Origin: Synechococcus sp. UW140
GTDB lineage: Bacteria; Cyanobacteriota; Cyanobacteriia; PCC-6307; Cyanobiaceae
DNA: 64,000 bases
Direction of reading: 5' to 3'
NCBI RefSeq assembly: GCF_900474295.1
Contig: NZ_UCOB01000020.1
Location: 39,515-103,514, forward strand
The notes beneath the pieces are model-generated. The model saw only the letters and a list, made by a program, of their open reading frames with translations, ran no database searches and was not told where the DNA came from. Numbering within the stretch: position 1 is the first letter of the stretch; each line of letters begins with the position of its first letter. The translations under genes and the position numbers were made by a program. Shown one piece after another: positions 43,112-52,282 of this stretch.

Positions 43112-43621
43112 TCACAAGGACGATTTTATTTGTCCGACCCAGTTCTGTAGGCGCTCATCTGATAGATCAGGCTCATTATCCTCGTCAATTGGAAGACCAC
43201 AAAACTTGCCATCAACTACACTTTTAGAGGCATTATATGTATAGCCATCAATATCTACCTTGCCTACTATATTCGCTCCAGCAGCTAGAAATGCTGTATA
43301 TAGCTCTTCCATAGCATCGCAGAAAAAGTCTGAATACGAAGAGGAATCTCCAAGGCCAACGATGGCTACAGTTTTACCAGCAAAGTCCATATTTGGAATT
43401 TCGGTAACATGTTCATCCCACGATGTACCGGAACGTCCTTCATCCGCACCAGTATTCCAAGTTGGTACGCAGCAGATTAATGATTCAGCATTCACAAGTT
43501 CGTCTGCGGACCCGAGATCATCCACATCTTTGGCTTCCGAGCCGGGTAGGAGTTCTTTTAGACGGTCAGCGATATCTTCTGTTTTACCAGTGGACGTTGC
43601 GAAGAAAATTGTGGGGCTCAT
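43112..43621 (-). CDS. isiB: Flavodoxin
   Basis: 169-aa FMN electron carrier that replaces ferredoxin under iron limitation. FMN phosphate loop FATSTGKTEDIA (residues 7-18), aromatic FMN-stacking Trp in PTWNTGADEG and Tyr in GLGDSSSYSDFF are present; long-chain type with the extra loop. Here it stands alone on the minus strand, whereas isiAB is one operon in freshwater cyanobacteria. Its promoter area holds a perfect palindrome (43660-43671). Confidence 0.96.
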   Translation of the reverse strand: MSPTIFFATSTGKTEDIADRLKELLPGSEAKDVDDLGSADELVNAESLICCVPTWNTGADEGRSGTSWDEHVTEIPNMDFAGKTVAIVGLGDSSSYSDFFCDAMEELYTAFLAAGANIVGKVDIDGYTYNASKSVVDGKFCGLPIDEDNEPDLSDERLQNWVGQIKSSL

Positions 43622-43659
43622 GAAAAAGCAATCTGAACACTTTTATATTGAACCGTCAT

Positions 43660-43671
43660 GCGCTTAAGCGC
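43660..43671. promoter_or_regulatory. 12-bp palindrome in the isiB promoter region
   Basis: GCGCTTAAGCGC is a perfect palindrome 39 bp upstream of the isiB ATG. A -10-like TATAAA lies on the minus strand at 43642-43647. The palindrome covers the place of the -35. A second short palindrome TTGATCAA (43673-43680) is adjacent. Does not resemble a Fur box. Confidence 0.4.
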
Positions 43672-43719
43672 CTTGATCAATGAGCGTTAAGAGGGTGATC
43701 TTTTATTCACGCTTTAACC

Positions 43720-43914
43720 TCATAATTGCTCTCTCGTATCGGCGATGCTATTACTTGAAAGTCGAAAAAATGACAATGCCTCTTCGAGGCCAATAGTCCG
43801 GATTAACTGAAGCCAATTGTTGCGTTCCTTTGTATTTGACTCGATATGGTCAATAAACTCCTCGAGAACTGAATTCGACCATAGTGGCATAGGGATCACC
43901 TTCTTGGTTCTCAT
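43720..43914 (-). CDS. Small hypothetical protein
   Basis: 64 aa from ATG 43914 (a longer frame begins at 43938). Helical, PLWSNSVLEEFIDHIESNTKERNNWLQLIRTIGLEEALSFFR. Short helical proteins like this are common in marine Synechococcus iron/light-stress regions. Unrecognised family. Confidence 0.55.
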   Translation of the reverse strand: MRTKKVIPMPLWSNSVLEEFIDHIESNTKERNNWLQLIRTIGLEEALSFFRLSSNSIADTREQL

Positions 43915-43938
43915 GGAATCAACCCGGTGCATAGCCAT

Positions 43939-44234
43939 TCATAAGGAATTACTTTCAATGCGGTTGTAGTGAATGATTCAATGCTTTGTAACCTCTGCAC
44001 ATGAGCACTCTATAAATTTGTGCTTGGCTTTCCGATTTAGCAGTTGATTTGAATATTAATCGATCATTCTAATATTTATGAGTTGATGATTATTGAGGAT
44101 CCCAATTTTTCGGTTCTAGATTAATTGGTTTGGCAGGATTGTCGGGTATAGGCTATGTGTATCTGAAATGGCTGATGGCATTTGTAGTTTCTTCTGCTCA
44201 ATCTATCTTCCCGTGATCTGAGCTCGTTGGTTCC
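43939..44234. other. AT-rich gap
   Basis: About 296 bp of AT-rich DNA with no gene, hairpin with T-run, or recognised signal visible. Confidence 0.5.
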
Positions 44235-44588
44235 CTATTTTTCTTTTCTTGAGTTTTGGCTACTGATCGAAGTTCCGCGGGCAACTTTCATCGTACCTAT
44301 CGTTTCAAGTGCAATGGGTTGAAATTCGTTGAACCATCGATCAACGGCTTCTCGCTCTTCTTCTTCGCATCGTGCCAGGAATTCTATAAGGCGTAGATCC
44401 ATCGTGTTTAAGGGGTCTCTCAATAGGATGCCTTGCCTTGTTGGGGCTTGACGTCTGCTCCATACCAATGCTTGTTTTATTTGATTCTCACATGTGTAGC
44501 CAAGTGATTCTTTCACTGCGTCTATACGATCCCTAGTCACCATTCCTCTCTCAAGCCATTGATTCTTTGGTCTCTTGCCGAAATGCAA
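44235..44588 (-). CDS. Hypothetical protein, helical
   Basis: 117 aa; an inner ATG at 44543 is also possible. Helical and charged (MDLRLIEFLARCEEEEREAVDRWFNEF) with no known domain. Overlaps the upstream small gene by up to 38 bp on the same strand, so a two-gene unit is likely. Confidence 0.5.
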   Translation of the reverse strand: MHFGKRPKNQWLERGMVTRDRIDAVKESLGYTCENQIKQALVWSRRQAPTRQGILLRDPLNTMDLRLIEFLARCEEEEREAVDRWFNEFQPIALETIGTMKVARGTSISSQNSRKEK

Positions 44589-44709
44589 GCATCTTCATTT
44601 GGGCTAATTTTTGGTATGTGTGTTTTTTGATCCGCAAAACTGCCGCTGGCCCAAGTCTTGATGATTTATGTGCTTCGTTGAGAAGTTTTTCGGTGTTCTC
44701 GTTAAGCAT
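44551..44709 (-). CDS. Small basic hypothetical protein
   Basis: 52 aa from ATG 44709 (longer frame to 44778 reaches into the repeat at 44729). Lys/Arg-rich helix (VLRIKKHTYQKLAQMKMLAF). Same strand and overlapping with the 117-aa gene. Unrecognised. Confidence 0.4.
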   Translation of the reverse strand: MLNENTEKLLNEAHKSSRLGPAAVLRIKKHTYQKLAQMKMLAFRQETKESMA

Positions 44710-44728
44710 CACGGTATCCCAGGTGGCA

Positions 44729-44879
44729 GAGAGGAAGCCATCACCTCTCTGACCCGGGTGACTCAAGGTGTCGACCACCCAAGAGTCTTCATGACTTTAT
44801 CGGTGATGGAGTCATTGGGCGGAGGATTGGCTCTTCTCCCTCTGCTTATTTGGTTATCTTGTTTGTGACCAATGTTGCA
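44729..44879 (+). repeat. Diverged ~150-bp direct repeat, copy A
   Basis: Shares GAG-x-GGAAGCCATCACC, CCCGG, CGACC-x-CCC, GAGTC and the ending GT-x-ACCAATG-x-T in the same order as copy B (45790-45940), about 1060 bp apart. The spacing inside each copy differs by a few to a dozen bases. Mostly non-coding. Confidence 0.55.
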
Positions 44880-45789
44880 CCCGCTCGTTCTAACTGTGCT
44901 TCATTGCTGTTCCTAGTCTGCAGGATTGAATGATCGGTGAAGTACTTCGCCGTGGTGGTGATGTAATTTAGCTCGTTCTGCTTGATTGTCGAATTGGCGT
45001 GGCATTGATCCTCTCTCTATCATCAGCTCACTTCACTCGGGCTCTTAAGACTCCTTTGTTCCTTTTCTATTTCATCAATCATGTACTTGGCCGCTCATCG
45101 GCCGTCGCTTGGACACGCCAATGGAGCATGATCGTATCTCTGCTTGCCCGCATTGAGAAGCCTTACTGTCTTCCCTCTCGGTGCCATCCTCTCTGCATGC
45201 ATCGGAGCGACTGTAACCTAAGTAGAGAAGTTTTTGTCAGGTTTAATCCTTTCAGTTGGGCTCTTATCTTTTGATCATACCTCCCATTATGAAGATGTAT
45301 AGATGGCTTGCATCAATCTTTTCCATTGAATAATTACGAGATCCAGCCCTCTGTTTGATTTGTATTTCTACTGGCCCTGGCTGCTTTTTTATCGTCAACC
45401 ATTAAATCATTGACCCGCAGCATATTTAACACCATGGATGGCTGTTTGGTTCCCCTCCGTTGCATCATCTTGTTTTCGTCTAGCCCTTCTTCGATAAACA
45501 ATCATTCAGGTTCAGGGCGAGCATCTCTGAACCTGCCTTGGTGAGTGGAGAAGAGTTGCTCGTGCTCTTCTCTGCTTTCCTTGCTGAAGTGATTCGACTG
45601 GCGAGTTCGCTGACTCCACTCGCAGTCACGCAAGTTGGCGTCGTGATCTGCTTCTGCTGTTTGATGTTCTGTTGCATCATCGCAGCTTGGCCATGATCGC
45701 TTTCAACCCTTCAGCCAGAAGGGTCTGGGTTGTGCTGGTGGAAATGTCCAAGCCCCCACCAGCCCAACAACCATCCACCCGAGGAGTCT
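44880..45789. other. Long gap between repeat copies
   Basis: About 900 bp with no convincing gene. A 66-aa minus-strand frame at 45480-45680 is possible but has no supporting site. A strong stem-loop lies at 45728-45772. Confidence 0.4.
45728..45772. ncRNA. Strong stem-loop, candidate non-coding RNA
   Basis: GGTTGT-GCTGGTGG (45728-45741) pairs with CCACCAGC (45756-45763) and ACAACC (45767-45772), 14 perfect pairs with one 3-nt bulge (CCA) and a 14-nt loop. A smaller hairpin CCTTC/GAAGG precedes it. No T-run. Located just upstream of repeat copy B. Confidence 0.4.
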
Positions 45790-45940
45790 GAGGGGAAGCC
45801 ATCACCCCTCCGTCCCGGATCAACCCAAGGGGACGACCTCCCTTGAGTCCTCTCTACTTTCTTCGGTCAATCAACCGCTTCTCTCCGGAATGAGTCAGCC
45901 TGTGGTGATCAGTGGCTCATTCTTGTTGTCACCAATGCTC
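45790..45940 (+). repeat. Diverged ~150-bp direct repeat, copy B
   Basis: Second copy of the element at 44729 (see there). Here any coding reading differs from copy A, so the match is at the DNA or RNA level rather than protein level. Confidence 0.55.
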
Positions 45941-46151
45941 CTGAGCTGATTGTTCCGCTTCTTTTGGTCATGTTCGCCTACACCTGATCGGCAATGTTGT
46001 CAGGGAGGCTCGAGTAAATTTTTCTCAAAACCCGCTTGATTGTTGCTTCTCTTTTCTTCTTTTTCTTCTTCTTGCTTTTGAATCAAGTATGGATCTAGCT
46101 TCTCACTTGGAGGGTGTTGGTGCATGCTCCTCCTGACCCTGTCTGTTGCCT

Positions 46152-46586
46152 TTAGCCTCGGTGATAGGGGCTTCCTGATTGGATTGCTTTGGCTCTGAAC
46201 AGCTGTTCCAGTAAGAGCAGTCGGGCCAGGTCGTGTGGAAATGTCATCGGTGATAAGGACAGCCTCCATGAGGCCGACTGCTTGAGCTGTTGTGTGAGCC
46301 CATCCGCACCACCAATCACAAAGGCAAGACGTTCCGATCCATACCGCTCGAGTTGTGCGGCGAAATTCACAGAATCAAGCCTTTCTCCTTCTTCCGCCAG
46401 CATCACTGTGCTTTCATCCGGTTTCAGGGCCTGGCGTATGCACTCCGCCTCCTTCTCCGGGGTGCTGTCCCGTAGTTCGGTCACAGTCAGGCCAGGCAGC
46501 CGTTTGAGGTAGATCGAGATCCCTTCCTGAACCCATGCCTTGCGGACCTTCCCCACGGCCAGAATTCGGCATCGGCTTGGGTTCAA
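46152..46586 (-). CDS. rlmH: 23S rRNA (pseudouridine1915-N3)-methyltransferase
   Basis: 144-aa SPOUT methyltransferase acting on helix 69 of assembled 70S ribosomes. SAM-binding [11 protein letters not shown] and the C-terminal [27 protein letters not shown] (YHR end) are diagnostic. Start overlaps the upstream gene's stop by 4 nt (ATGA). Confidence 0.94.
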   Translation of the reverse strand: MNPSRCRILAVGKVRKAWVQEGISIYLKRLPGLTVTELRDSTPEKEAECIRQALKPDESTVMLAEEGERLDSVNFAAQLERYGSERLAFVIGGADGLTQQLKQSASWRLSLSPMTFPHDLARLLLLEQLFRAKAIQSGSPYHRG

Positions 46587-47050
46587 GTGTCATCCTCGTC
46601 GTCTTCCAATAAGAGTTGTCCGAACGTCACATACAGACTTTCCTCTTCACTGCCTGGAGGAGCGGTTAAGCGGCGAGGACGTGTGTTCTTTCCCTTGTTG
46701 GCCTCTCCCCTAGTTCCTTTCGTGACGTCCGCCATGCCTGGTGATTGATCTTGACCACCACGTTCATTGGAGTGGCCCGATTTCGTTTGATCCTGGCGTC
46801 TACGCTCTTCATCTTTTTTTTGTTCGGCTTGTTTTAGCCGTGCCATTAGATGGTCAGGAATATTACCGTCATTGCTGACCTTCATCAGCTCATGGAAGAG
46901 CAGTTCGGGATCGTCTTCCGTCTCTACACGATGGCGTTTAGGGCTTGATTTGGAGTCTGGCGCAGTCTTTTGCTGTGGTGCGTCAAGTGGTTGCGGCAAC
47001 TCTCGACCGAGCTGCCGTAATCGTTCCAAGCTACGGGGATCAAAGCTCAT
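46583..47050 (-). CDS. Conserved hypothetical, charged/disordered protein
   Basis: 155 aa. Short helical head ([16 protein letters not shown]), then a Lys/Glu/Gln-rich coiled region and a Gly/Arg-rich middle, ending in an acidic strand ([19 protein letters not shown]). Coupled to rlmH by a 4-nt overlap, and its start touches the stop of the pentapeptide gene (1-bp overlap). A ribosome-linked role is a guess. Confidence 0.6.
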   Translation of the reverse strand: MSFDPRSLERLRQLGRELPQPLDAPQQKTAPDSKSSPKRHRVETEDDPELLFHELMKVSNDGNIPDHLMARLKQAEQKKDEERRRQDQTKSGHSNERGGQDQSPGMADVTKGTRGEANKGKNTRPRRLTAPPGSEEESLYVTFGQLLLEDDEDDT

Positions 47051-47526
47051 CAGCAGCCAAGGGTGTCGCGTGTATTGCGCCCAGTTATGGGATTTGTTCC
47101 CTCTGCCGCTGCGCAGAGGGATTTCAGCACGTCTCCACGGACAGGCACGTTGGTGAAATCAGCACCGCTGATCGTGACGTTGATAAACCTTGTATTGAAG
47201 GCAAAAGCGTCTTCGAGCACAGCATTGGTGAGGTCAGTGCCTTCAAGCACGGCTGAATCGAGAGTGGCGTCTCGTAGGTTGCTGTTGCTGAAGTCGGCAT
47301 CCTGCAATTTGGCTCCGTAGAGGCTTGCCCCTTGCAGATTGCTTCCAGAGAGGTTGGCCTCCCTCAGATTGGTGAGGTTGAAGGTCACTCCCTGCATGTC
47401 ACGATCGGCAAAGTCAGCGCCGATCAACACCTGTTTGGCATAGTCCATCGCGGCTTCAGCAGGAGCCAGCGGCAGGGTGATCACCAGGACTAGTGCGAAC
47501 AAGGCGGTCAGCAGCTGTCGACACAT
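47050..47526 (-). CDS. Pentapeptide-repeat lumenal protein
   Basis: 158 aa from ATG 47526. Signal peptide (LLTALFALVLVITLPLAPAEA) followed by A(D/N)LxX repeats (GADFADRD, REANLSGSNLQGASLYGAKLQ), a right-handed beta-helix. C-terminal Cys residues (SLCAAAEG, DTLGC) recall lumenal pentapeptide proteins such as TL15/TL17. Likely thylakoid lumen or periplasm. The frame is open 147 bp further upstream without signal-peptide character. Confidence 0.82.
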   Translation of the reverse strand: MCRQLLTALFALVLVITLPLAPAEAAMDYAKQVLIGADFADRDMQGVTFNLTNLREANLSGSNLQGASLYGAKLQDADFSNSNLRDATLDSAVLEGTDLTNAVLEDAFAFNTRFINVTISGADFTNVPVRGDVLKSLCAAAEGTNPITGRNTRDTLGC

Positions 47527-47614
47527 CGGGGGATGGCATGCACCGGATAAGCCTAGGCCGCTTCCGCATTCAAGAGGCCAGGTTTTGGTACGGTTCGTTT
47601 GCGGTTGTTGGCGA

Positions 47615-48211
47615 TCAGGCCATTTGCTTCTTGATTGCCTGTTCGAGTTTGTCGAGACGTTCCTCCCTGGCACCCCAAAGTTCGATGAAGACTGGTGCTA
47701 TGGAATCGTTCATCACTCCTAAACGTTGCTCCCGATAAATCTGCTTAAAGATCGCATCGACGTCATCGCGATATGGCAGATCAATTGGCCTGATGCCGTC
47801 ATCCTCCATCTCGACAGGCCATGCATTGGTGATTGGGAGAAAAACCAGTAGGTCCAAGTGCTGGAGTGATTCTCTTGCATGCGGCACCATTGCTTTCACA
47901 TAGGCATCGTTGATATCGCTAGTTTTGCAGTCGGCAGTGTATTGAGAGTACGCAATATAATCAACTGGGCAACGATCGAAAATGACGCAATCCGTATGCT
48001 TTTGGAAGGTATTGATTCGCCCTATGCTGTAATACATTTGGATTCCATTGTCTAGTTTGCTGCATTGATCGCGAAATCGAATCTTGTAGCCCTCGTGATG
48101 TAGTACGCGATAAGGCTCTTCTTCTCTGGCGTAATGGGGATGACGGTTCACCCAGTCACGGACAAGGGTGCTTTTGCCCTGGGAGTGAGCACCACTGATC
48201 GCAATACGCAT
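47615..48211 (-). CDS. P-loop NTPase/kinase (NadR-like, AAA_28 type)
   Basis: 198 aa. Walker A GAHSQGKST (residues 7-15), Walker-B-like VIFDRCPVDYIAY and a lid Arg in LPYRDDVDAIFKQIYREQRLG. Similar to nucleoside/NMN-kinase-like ATPases. Short C-terminal helix. Substrate unknown. Diverges from yraN. Confidence 0.75.
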   Translation of the reverse strand: MRIAISGAHSQGKSTLVRDWVNRHPHYAREEEPYRVLHHEGYKIRFRDQCSKLDNGIQMYYSIGRINTFQKHTDCVIFDRCPVDYIAYSQYTADCKTSDINDAYVKAMVPHARESLQHLDLLVFLPITNAWPVEMEDDGIRPIDLPYRDDVDAIFKQIYREQRLGVMNDSIAPVFIELWGAREERLDKLEQAIKKQMA

Positions 48212-48514
48212 CTTGTTGCCCTTACGTGACTTGTTTTTAGCGGAATGATCGCGCGGCCAAGTGATCGCAGCGATTCATTGACATTTGTTGTCAATGGATC
48301 TCAATCAACTGGTCCAGCAATCAACAGACTTCATCTCTCTCCTGGGCTAGATCTTTTCACCAGACCAGTATTTCTGTCTGTTCTCCTGGCGTGCTGTTGG
48401 TAAGTGCTTGTTCGCAAAAACGGATTCCGCTTCGACAGTTCCGCCTTCTTGATTTTGACTGACCCCTCACCATCTGTCTCGCCACTACACCTGTGTCTGC
48501 GTCGTTGCTGGGGA

Positions 48515-48949
48515 ATGGTTCTGGTCAGACTGGATCTGCCTGCAATGCTCTCTCCCCATGACGGTTTGGATCGTGGCCTTTGGGCTGAACGGCGCAGCCG
48601 CGATCTGTTAGTTGCACATGGTTGGTGTTGTGTGGATCAGCGCTGGCGTTGTCGTTACGGAGAAATTGATCTGCTCATGCTCAAATCCTCAGGTCAGAAA
48701 CAGCGGTTGTTAGTCGTTGAAGTTAAAGGTCGAAGACGCTGTGGTCGCGATGCCTGGGGTCTCTCTGCGTTTAATGCCACCAAGCGTCGGAGACTGTTCC
48801 GGGCGGTTGACTGTTGGCGACAGGCTCATCCTTGGAGCGATGACTTCTTGCTCGAGCTGATCTTGGCCCTGGTTCCGCTTCCCCCCGCCCATGGTCCCGT
48901 CCGCTGGATTCCTCTGATGGACGCCACGCCTGTCCATCCTTCCCCTTGA
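48515..48949 (+). CDS. YraN/UPF0102 nuclease-fold protein
   Basis: 144 aa from ATG 48515. Contains the YraN pattern GLWAERRSRDLLVAHGW ... YGEIDLLML ... LLVVEVKGRRR, i.e. the PD-(D/E)xK nuclease core (E-x-D...ExK). Role unknown in any bacterium. Followed by rsmA with a short gap and possibly co-transcribed. Confidence 0.85.
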   Translation: MVLVRLDLPAMLSPHDGLDRGLWAERRSRDLLVAHGWCCVDQRWRCRYGEIDLLMLKSSGQKQRLLVVEVKGRRRCGRDAWGLSAFNATKRRRLFRAVDCWRQAHPWSDDFLLELILALVPLPPAHGPVRWIPLMDATPVHPSP

Positions 48950-48966
48950 TCCATCAGGCTGGAGAC

Positions 48967-49800
48967 ATGAGTTTCTCTGGTCACTCCGCTCGAAAACGCT
49001 TTGGTCAGCATTGGCTTCGTGATGCGCGAGTGCTTGATCAAATCCTTGCGGCCTCAGACCTCAGCGCTGAGGACTGGGTGTTAGAGGTCGGCCCTGGTCG
49101 TGGCGCTCTGACTGAACGCTTGCTCAGTTCCCCTGCTGCTGCGGTCCACGCAGTGGAGCTTGATCGTGATCTTGTCGCAGGCCTGCGTGAGCGTTTTGGC
49201 GATCATTCTCGGTTTTCCCTTTGTCAGGGTGATGTGCTTGATGTCCCGCTCACCTTTGCCAACGGACAGGCGGCCACCAAGGTGGTGGCCAATATCCCCT
49301 ACAACATCACTGGGCCACTCCTTGAGCGTCTGATCGGGCGCCTCGATCGCCCCTTGAAAACCCCTTACAAACGTTTGGTGCTTCTGATCCAGAAGGAGGT
49401 AGCCGAACGCATCCGGGCTCGTCCTGGCGACAGCAGCTTCAGTGCCTTGAGTGTGCGCATGCAATTGCTTGCGCGTTGCACGACGGTTTGCCCTGTCCCC
49501 CCGCGCTGTTTCCAGCCACCCCCGAAGGTTCAGTCGGAGGTGATTCAGATCGATCCGTTGCCGGCGGATCAGCAGCCTGAACCTGCTCTAGCCATCCGTG
49601 TTGATCGCTTGTTAAAGCAGGCCTTTCAGTCCCGTCGCAAGATGCTTCGCAATACCTTGATTGGGATCTGTCCTCCTGATCAACTCCATGAGCTCGCCAG
49701 CGCAGCTGGCTTCAATTTGCAGCAGAGGCCTCAGGAGCTGGCACCGTCTGTCTGGATTGCATTGGCGAGGGGTTTGAATCAGGCCCACACCCCAGCTTGA
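48967..49800 (+). CDS. rsmA: 16S rRNA dimethyladenosine transferase
   Basis: Dimethylates A1518/A1519 of 16S rRNA. 277 aa from ATG 48967; frame is open from TTG 48946. N-terminus [14 protein letters not shown] motif [15 protein letters not shown] and catalytic [11 protein letters not shown] (NxPY) are intact. The next gene, ispE, begins 4 bp after its stop. Confidence 0.95.
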   Translation: MSFSGHSARKRFGQHWLRDARVLDQILAASDLSAEDWVLEVGPGRGALTERLLSSPAAAVHAVELDRDLVAGLRERFGDHSRFSLCQGDVLDVPLTFANGQAATKVVANIPYNITGPLLERLIGRLDRPLKTPYKRLVLLIQKEVAERIRARPGDSSFSALSVRMQLLARCTTVCPVPPRCFQPPPKVQSEVIQIDPLPADQQPEPALAIRVDRLLKQAFQSRRKMLRNTLIGICPPDQLHELASAAGFNLQQRPQELAPSVWIALARGLNQAHTPA

Positions 49801-49804
49801 TCGG

Positions 49805-50737
49805 ATGACGGCCTCCGTTCGCGTTACCGCTCCCGCCAAGATCAACTTGCACCTTGAGGTGCTTGGCTTGCGAGACGACGGCTTTCATGAATTGGCGATG
49901 GTGATGCAAACCATCGACCTGGTTGATGTCCTCACTTGCGAGAACACCTCTGATGGCCTGATCCACCTCAGTTGTGATGTGGAGGATCTCAGTACGGGAC
50001 ACGACAACCTGATCGTCCGCGCTGCGGAGTGTCTGCGCAGTCGTTCCGGTTTTAACGAACTTGGAGCTGCGATTCATCTCACCAAGCGCATCCCGATTGG
50101 TGCGGGTCTGGCTGGTGGATCTAGCAATGGCGCCGCTGCTCTGGTTGCCCTCAATACCCTCTGGGGTCTCGGTCACAGCCGCAAGAGCCTGGAATCCATG
50201 TCCGCTGAGCTGGGCTCCGACATGCCCTTTTGCATCGCTGGAGGGACTCAGCTCTGCTTCGGTCGAGGCGAGGTCTTGGAAGCCTGCCCGTCGTCTGTCG
50301 CCCCGATGGGTGTCGTGTTGGTGAAGGATCCCAGTGTCAGCGTCTCGACCCCTTGGGCTTACGGCGAATGCAAGCGCCAGCGTGGCGACTCGTATCTCAG
50401 CGGTGAGAGCGCTTTCGAACAACGACGTCAGCGATTGAGATATGCAGATTGGCTTAGGCCATTGCGATCTGATCTGCCGCCACCGCTCCAAAACGATCTC
50501 CAGATGGTGGTGGCCCCCCAGATTCCTTCCGTTCGCACCGCCCTCGAGCTGCTTTCCTCCCTTCCTGGTCAATTGCGAGTCGCGATGAGCGGTTCCGGAC
50601 CCAGTTGTTTCGCCCTCTTCGTTGACCGTGATGCGGCCGACAGGGCCCTAGACCACCAGCGTCGAGAGTTTGTCCAAGCCGGATTCGAGGTGTGGACTTG
50701 TTCGTTGCAGGCTGAGGGCGTCAAGCTGGCTTTATGA
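49805..50737 (+). CDS. ispE: 4-diphosphocytidyl-2-C-methyl-D-erythritol kinase
   Basis: GHMP kinase of the MEP isoprenoid pathway; 310 aa. N-terminal [13 protein letters not shown] and the ATP loop [18 protein letters not shown] are present, with [13 protein letters not shown] near the end. rsmA-ispE adjacency is common in cyanobacteria. Its stop overlaps the ATG of the DUF3082 gene by 4 nt. Confidence 0.95.
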   Translation: MTASVRVTAPAKINLHLEVLGLRDDGFHELAMVMQTIDLVDVLTCENTSDGLIHLSCDVEDLSTGHDNLIVRAAECLRSRSGFNELGAAIHLTKRIPIGAGLAGGSSNGAAALVALNTLWGLGHSRKSLESMSAELGSDMPFCIAGGTQLCFGRGEVLEACPSSVAPMGVVLVKDPSVSVSTPWAYGECKRQRGDSYLSGESAFEQRRQRLRYADWLRPLRSDLPPPLQNDLQMVVAPQIPSVRTALELLSSLPGQLRVAMSGSGPSCFALFVDRDAADRALDHQRREFVQAGFEVWTCSLQAEGVKLAL

Positions 50738-51093
50738 GCAGTCAAGACACCCCAGGGCAGGAGACCAACCACCGCAGCGACGCTTCAACCCCGTCTGCCA
50801 CGGAAGCGACGACCAAACCGCGAAAGGGTCCCCTCAGCTTTCTCTCTGGTTCCATCACAAGCCTTCTGTTGGCCTGGCTTTGCTTCGGCCTCAGCAAGAA
50901 CATGGTGCTCTATTTCGCTGCCCACTCCCCCCATCTGAGTTCACCGATTGGTCAGAACATTGCCACCGCTTTGAAGACTCTGCTTACAGGAATGTCTTTC
51001 CTGGCAACGTTCAGCTTTGCGTTCATCGGTTTAGGACTGTTTCTCGTGTTTCTTCGCAGTCTTTTCACAGGTGAGCAGGCAGATGCTGCCTAG
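50734..51093 (+). CDS. DUF3082 membrane protein
   Basis: 119 aa. Disordered polar head of 30 aa, then a conserved core with two or three hydrophobic segments ([47 protein letters not shown]). This matches the cyanobacterial/plastid DUF3082 family of unknown function. Start overlaps ispE (ATGA). Confidence 0.8.
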   Translation: MSSQDTPGQETNHRSDASTPSATEATTKPRKGPLSFLSGSITSLLLAWLCFGLSKNMVLYFAAHSPHLSSPIGQNIATALKTLLTGMSFLATFSFAFIGLGLFLVFLRSLFTGEQADAA

Positions 51094-51137
51094 GGTTTGC
51101 CCATTGACCTGTCTGGGCTTTTCCAGGCGTTGATTGG

Positions 51138-51233
51138 ATGACACCCCACGACCTTGGACTTCTGGTGCTTTTGCTCTCACCTGGGTTGTTGCTCTCGGTG
51201 TTGTTGCTCACCACCTTTGCCGCTGGGGGCTGA
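51138..51233 (+). CDS. 31-aa membrane microprotein
   Basis: MTPHDLGLLVLLLSPGLL... a 31-residue protein that is almost one hydrophobic helix, in the gap between DUF3082 and pdhB. Length and single helix resemble small photosynthetic subunits (PetL/PetN/Psb class), but no family is matched. No good ribosome-binding site is visible. A conserved-position check would be decisive. Confidence 0.45.
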   Translation: MTPHDLGLLVLLLSPGLLLSVLLLTTFAAGG

Positions 51234-51295
51234 TCCAGCACGGGCTGAGATAGCTTGGCGGCTGACGCCGGCATGGCCGGGATATCCGTAACGCT

Positions 51296-52279
51296 GTGGC
51301 AGGCACGCTTCTCTTCAACGCACTCCGTGAAGCCATCGATGAGGAGATGGCCCTCGATCCTCATGTTTGTGTGATGGGCGAGGACGTTGGTCATTACGGA
51401 GGCTCCTACAAGGTCACCAAGGACCTCTGTGAGAAATACGGCGAGTTGCGCGTACTCGACACGCCTATTGCTGAGAACAGCTTCACCGGCATGGCTGTTG
51501 GTGCTGCGATGACCGGTCTGCGCCCGATCGTCGAAGGCATGAACATGGGCTTCCTGCTGCTGGCGTTCAATCAGATCTCCAACAACATGGGGATGCTGCG
51601 TTACACCAGCGGTGGTAACTACACGATTCCGACGGTGGTTCGCGGTCCTGGTGGAGTGGGCCGTCAGCTTGGCGCTGAACATAGTCAGCGGCTTGAGGCT
51701 TATTTCCACGCCGTGCCAGGGATCAAGATCGTGGCCTGTAGCACCCCCACGAATGCCAAGGGCCTAATGAAGGCCGCGATTCGTGACAACAATCCGGTGC
51801 TCTTCTTTGAGCATGTGCTGCTTTACAACCTCACGGAGGAATTGCCCGAAGGTGACTACATCTGTGCCCTTGATCAGGCCGATCTGGTCAAGGAAGGCAC
51901 CGACGTGACGATTCTCACCTACTCACGCATGCGCCACCACTGCCTGAAGGCTGTGGAACAGCTTGAGGCTGATGGCATCAGTGTGGAACTGATTGATCTG
52001 ATCAGTCTCAAGCCTTTTGATATGGAGACGATTGCCCGTTCGATCCGCAAGACCCACAAGGTGATTGTGGTGGAGGAGTGTATGAAGACAGGAGGCATCG
52101 GAGCTGAATTGATTGCTCTGATCACGGAGCAGTGCTTTGACGAACTCGATGCTCGCCCGGTGCGTTTGTCGAGCCAGGACATTCCAACCCCTTACAACGG
52201 CAACCTGGAAAACCTCACGATCATTCAGCCACACCAGATCGTTGAGGCGGCTCAGACGATCGTGCGCGAGGGGCTCTGA
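51296..52279 (+). CDS. pdhB: Pyruvate dehydrogenase E1 component, beta subunit
   Basis: 327 aa; with the alpha subunit it decarboxylates pyruvate using Th[17 protein letters not shown] and the conserved [27 protein letters not shown] segments are typical. GTG start at 51296. Ends 3 bp before secD. Confidence 0.93.
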   Translation: MAGTLLFNALREAIDEEMALDPHVCVMGEDVGHYGGSYKVTKDLCEKYGELRVLDTPIAENSFTGMAVGAAMTGLRPIVEGMNMGFLLLAFNQISNNMGMLRYTSGGNYTIPTVVRGPGGVGRQLGAEHSQRLEAYFHAVPGIKIVACSTPTNAKGLMKAAIRDNNPVLFFEHVLLYNLTEELPEGDYICALDQADLVKEGTDVTILTYSRMRHHCLKAVEQLEADGISVELIDLISLKPFDMETIARSIRKTHKVIVVEECMKTGGIGAELIALITEQCFDELDARPVRLSSQDIPTPYNGNLENLTIIQPHQIVEAAQTIVREGL

Positions 52280-52282
52280 TCG

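Noticed and set aside
47527..47673. Longer N-terminus for the pentapeptide protein
   Set aside because: The signal peptide begins at ATG 47526; upstream residues are polar and unrelated.
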